From Toxoplasma gondii ME49 (lineage: Eukaryota > Apicomplexa > Conoidasida > Eucoccidiorida > Sarcocystidae), in the NCBI RefSeq assembly GCF_000006565.2, contig NC_031479.1, positions 2,480,001 to 2,544,000 on the forward strand: 64,000 bases of DNA, given 5' to 3'. A program made the position numbers and the translations under genes. Within the stretch, counting starts at the first letter, position 1, and each line of letters starts with the position of its first letter. Positions 61,701-64,000 of the stretch are shown one piece after another. The notes under the pieces are model-generated. The model was given only the letters and a program-made list of their open reading frames with translations. It was not told the DNA's origin and did not search any database.

Positions 61701-63631
61701 TGTTCACCTGAGTCTCCGCATTCCTCTGTGGCGGACTCTCTCTCCTTCTCTCGGCCGCCAGCAACGTCCACCAGGTGTACGTACACCCGGCGGCGGTGTC
61801 GCGGAGAGAAGCCTGGGGAAGCCGGTTGACAGAGACGGATGTTTAGGAGCGAAGCAGACAGGGAAGGCGAAGAAGGCTCGTCTTTAGAAGGGTCGCAGCT
61901 GCTCGAGAGAAACGCAAAGATCGAAGGCGAAGAGGAGACGGGGAATACACAAGCCGCGGAAGAAGGAGGAGCTACGATGGTGGCTTCCGCATGCCTGGTC
62001 TCTGGCGCACAGGTCGTCGGGTGTATGTACACGTGGCTCTCGAAGAAGCCGAGGCGGGAAAGCGAAGGCAGCGGGAAGGCTTCGACGATAGACGACGACG
62101 GAGGAGAGCAGGAAGAGTCGTGGAACGCGTTAAAGTATCTCTCAGCCGCCACAAGAGAAGACAGATTCCTTCCGTTCGCACTCTCTGTCTCTCGAAAAAC
62201 GCCTTCACTGCTGTCTGCCGCGCGGCGAGGAAGCACCGGGAGGTCCTGAGACAGCGGACTCGACGGAAAAGACGATGGGGGGGACGCCGAGGGTCGCTGC
62301 GACGAGTGCTCCAATTTGGCAGCTGCATGCGCCGCTTTCGTCCTCTCTCTGCTTCTCTGTTCTCTTTTTTCTTTCGCAGCGTGAGGAGAAGCAAGACGCA
62401 GAGACGACGAGGCGAACGGAGACGCATGGAACCGCTGCCGACTCTGTTGTCCGCCGTGACAAAACGAAGAAGGGTGGAAGGGAGAAAAACACGACGGAGG
62501 AGGAGAAGAGGTACTTCGATGAACATCAAGAGAGACAAATGGGAGCGTCGGCAAAGAAGGGAGTTTCGTCGGAATCCGATCGCGGATCGAAGAAGAGAAA
62601 CATGCGTGACGCGTAGCTTCCTCGTTTGTTGCCTGAGAGAGGAGGGCTGTTCGGGTGTCTCTCCTGCTGATGATGTGAGCGTCTTCTTGTTGCTTCCTCT
62701 GTTGCTCCTTCGATTTTTTTCGTCTCCTGTTTTCTCGTCTCTCCTCGCCTTCGAGTCGACCGCCACACAGTGCGGAGGCGTCTGTTCTCCTTCTGCGCTT
62801 TTCCTCATCTCGTCTCTCTCCCTCGTCTCCCATCCCCATTGCCCGCCTGTCTCTCCTTCGGCGGCCTCTGGAAAGGCATGAAGGTGTGTCTGAAGAACCT
62901 GAAGGAGACGCATGCAGAGAGAATGAGTCCGCCAACGGCCTGCGAGCCGAGTGGCTGAGAGAGATACATTCTTTCTCCGCCGAAAGAGGCTCTTCGTGGA
63001 TCCTCGTTCTGCGCGTCCGATGTTTCTCATCAGTCGAGGAAGAAGACAGAGAAGCCGCAGACAGAGAGGAGGAAGAAGACAGCGAGTGAGGGAAGAGAGA
63101 GGAAGAAACTGGTTTCGTTCTTTTCTGCGCCAGGCGTCTCGAATGTGAATGTTCTTCTTGGGAATCTCTGCCCCTTTCATTGCGTTCTCTCTCTCTGGAA
63201 CAAGGCAAGAAATAAAACTTGCTTCTGCGAGCAGACAGGTCCGGCTGTTCCGTCGTCCTGATATCGGCCTTCGAGTTGCTGTTTTCGTTTCCTCTCTCGC
63301 CTCCCTTCTCTCGATTTCCTTCATTGCCTGCCTCAGACTCTTCCGTGCTGCACAGAGGGTCTTCGATGCAGCTCTCTGTCGAGGAAGACGAGGCGGAGAT
63401 GCCTGAGCGTCGGTCGAAGTCTCTTCCTTCCCGCGTTTTTCTTGACGTCTTTCTGCGGTCGCCACGACTGAGAAATGAGGCCTTGGATGGTGAGTGAAAC
63501 AGACGCTTTCCGGACTCTTTTCTCGGCGTCCGTTCGGAAGAAAACGAGGAAGAAGACTCGCTGACGCGTCTTCTCCGACGAGGGCGGCGACGCAGGCGAG
63601 TCGACCACTGGAACGAAGAAGGCGCCTCCAT
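52789..63631 (-). CDS. Very large low-complexity protein with a degenerate kinesin-like motor domain
   Basis: Model: 63631-60675, 60428-60280 (tentative), 60150-56924, 56556-54586, 53656-53543, 53232-53161, 53007-52789 (TGA); 8709 nt, 2902 residues, phases consistent. The ATG has good context (GCCATGG). Segments fall in kinesin motor order: RRVYVHLVDV (614-623) as a first strand; SFIERVADWL then ATVFLLDGRDG (736-762), where kinesins have the ATVFAYGQTGSGKT P-loop; LGLSVFFVSDDATVDLLSS (about 860-878), matching the VSYLEIYNE..DLL strand; VSRCLRTVSVSTVGEVKMVL (918-937), matching the VxSxEEV..LL helix; and, in the third exon, VQLLQNLVSMHSKTFALAVL (59884-59825), matching LTRLLQDSLGGNSKT. The GKT and DxxG catalytic residues are not visible. 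The rest is Ser/Arg/Glu low complexity with poly-Ser and a decapeptide repeat; charged helices lie near 57.0 and 55.5 kb. The last exon is uncertain: a second acceptor and frame (stop at 52815-52817) is possible. Coding status is likely; the kinesin relation is inferred. Confidence 0.6.
58595..58680 (-). repeat. Poly-serine-coding GAA/GAG tract
   Basis: A purine-rich plus strand of GAGGAAGAA units reads on the minus strand as about 30 consecutive serines within the kinesin-like protein. Confidence 0.9.
59261..59365 (-). repeat. Perfect 30-bp tandem repeat, 3.5 copies, in coding sequence
   Basis: Units start at 59261, 59291, 59321 and 59351 (the last partial). Read on the minus strand they encode the decapeptide NERDENEGEE in tandem, inside a longer acidic stretch of the kinesin-like protein. 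The unit length is a multiple of three, so copy-number change would keep the frame. Confidence 0.95.
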
Positions 63632-64000
63632 GGCGAGGCAGCCGCAGTTGAAATGCGCGGAAGCCGCGGATGGAGCTCAAGGGGACGTTTTCGAAGAGAC
63701 AGGGGCACCGAAGGTACACACTCAAATCGGGAAGGAATCAGAGCACGGAGCAGAACTGGAGGAGGCAGAAGAAGAGAGAAGGTCAAACACACGAAGAACG
63801 CAGGGAAGGACAGGTCGAACGAGAAGAAAACCAAGACCGGGTGGAAGGGGAAGAATAACGAGAAGGCACTGAGTGACAGGAAGCTGCTTGTGTCAGGGCA
63901 GGAGGCGCAACACTGGCCTCGTTCAAAAACGAAGGACGGATCGGAAGAACAAGAAGAAGACTCTGTTAACTCTGCTGCTTTTGGCATGCTTTTCTCTCAC
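63632..64000. other. Upstream region of the kinesin-like gene
   Basis: Purine-rich on the plus strand. It should contain the 5' UTR and part of the promoter of the minus-strand gene. A competing open frame crosses it, but it lies out of phase with the kinesin-like frame and lacks motifs. Confidence 0.4.

Noticed and set aside
61760..61792. VHLVDVAGG read as kinesin switch II (LVDLAGSE)
   Set aside because: It lies N-terminal to the P-loop-like segment, the wrong order for switch II; it fits better as the first beta strand.
61972..63987. 671-residue minus-strand ORF
   Set aside because: Shadow of the kinesin-like first exon in another frame. It lacks the motor segments and runs through the likely 5' region.

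Overview
The window is nuclear DNA of a coccidian apicomplexan, most likely Toxoplasma gondii or a close relative (Hammondia, Neospora). The evidence is large intron-rich genes, GC-rich arginine- and serine-heavy coding sequence, introns filled with TATATG/TA microsatellites, and frequent TGCATGC palindromes. All gene models were built by hand from splice signals, reading-frame phase and protein family motifs. Exon lengths sum to whole codons in every model.

Layout, left to right. (1) 240-10788, plus: 3' part of a condensin subunit 3 (CAP-G) gene, 13 exons, 5' end outside the window. (2) 10789-14937: gene-free, rich in microsatellites and purine tracts, between two convergent genes. (3) 14938-19772, minus: complete serine/threonine protein phosphatase 5 (three TPRs plus a PPP catalytic domain), 8 exons. 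(4) 19773-24147: divergent intergenic region with weak ORFs only. (5) 24148-25452, plus: single-exon glutaredoxin-like protein with a long N-terminal extension. (6) 25751-27126, plus: TIM17 mitochondrial import channel subunit, 2 exons, beginning only 298 bases after the previous stop. (7) 27127-29805: convergent intergenic region. (8) 29806-47744, minus: DNA topoisomerase II, 29 exons, 1650 residues. (9) 47745-52788: about 5 kb without a supportable gene. (10) 52789-63631, minus: a very large low-complexity protein of about 2900 residues, which I read as a degenerate kinesin-like motor followed by charged helical regions.

Functionally, condensin CAP-G and topoisomerase II both shape mitotic chromosomes, and a kinesin-like protein would act on microtubules. 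The glutaredoxin-like protein and TIM17 may both be mitochondrial. This is ordinary eukaryotic gene neighbourhood, not an operon. No mobile element, CRISPR array, tRNA or rRNA gene was recognised. The most novel item is the kinesin-like protein: five segments fall in the order expected for a kinesin motor, but the nucleotide-binding P-loop looks lost. Two introns, one in CAP-G and one in topoisomerase II, use GC-AG splice sites.
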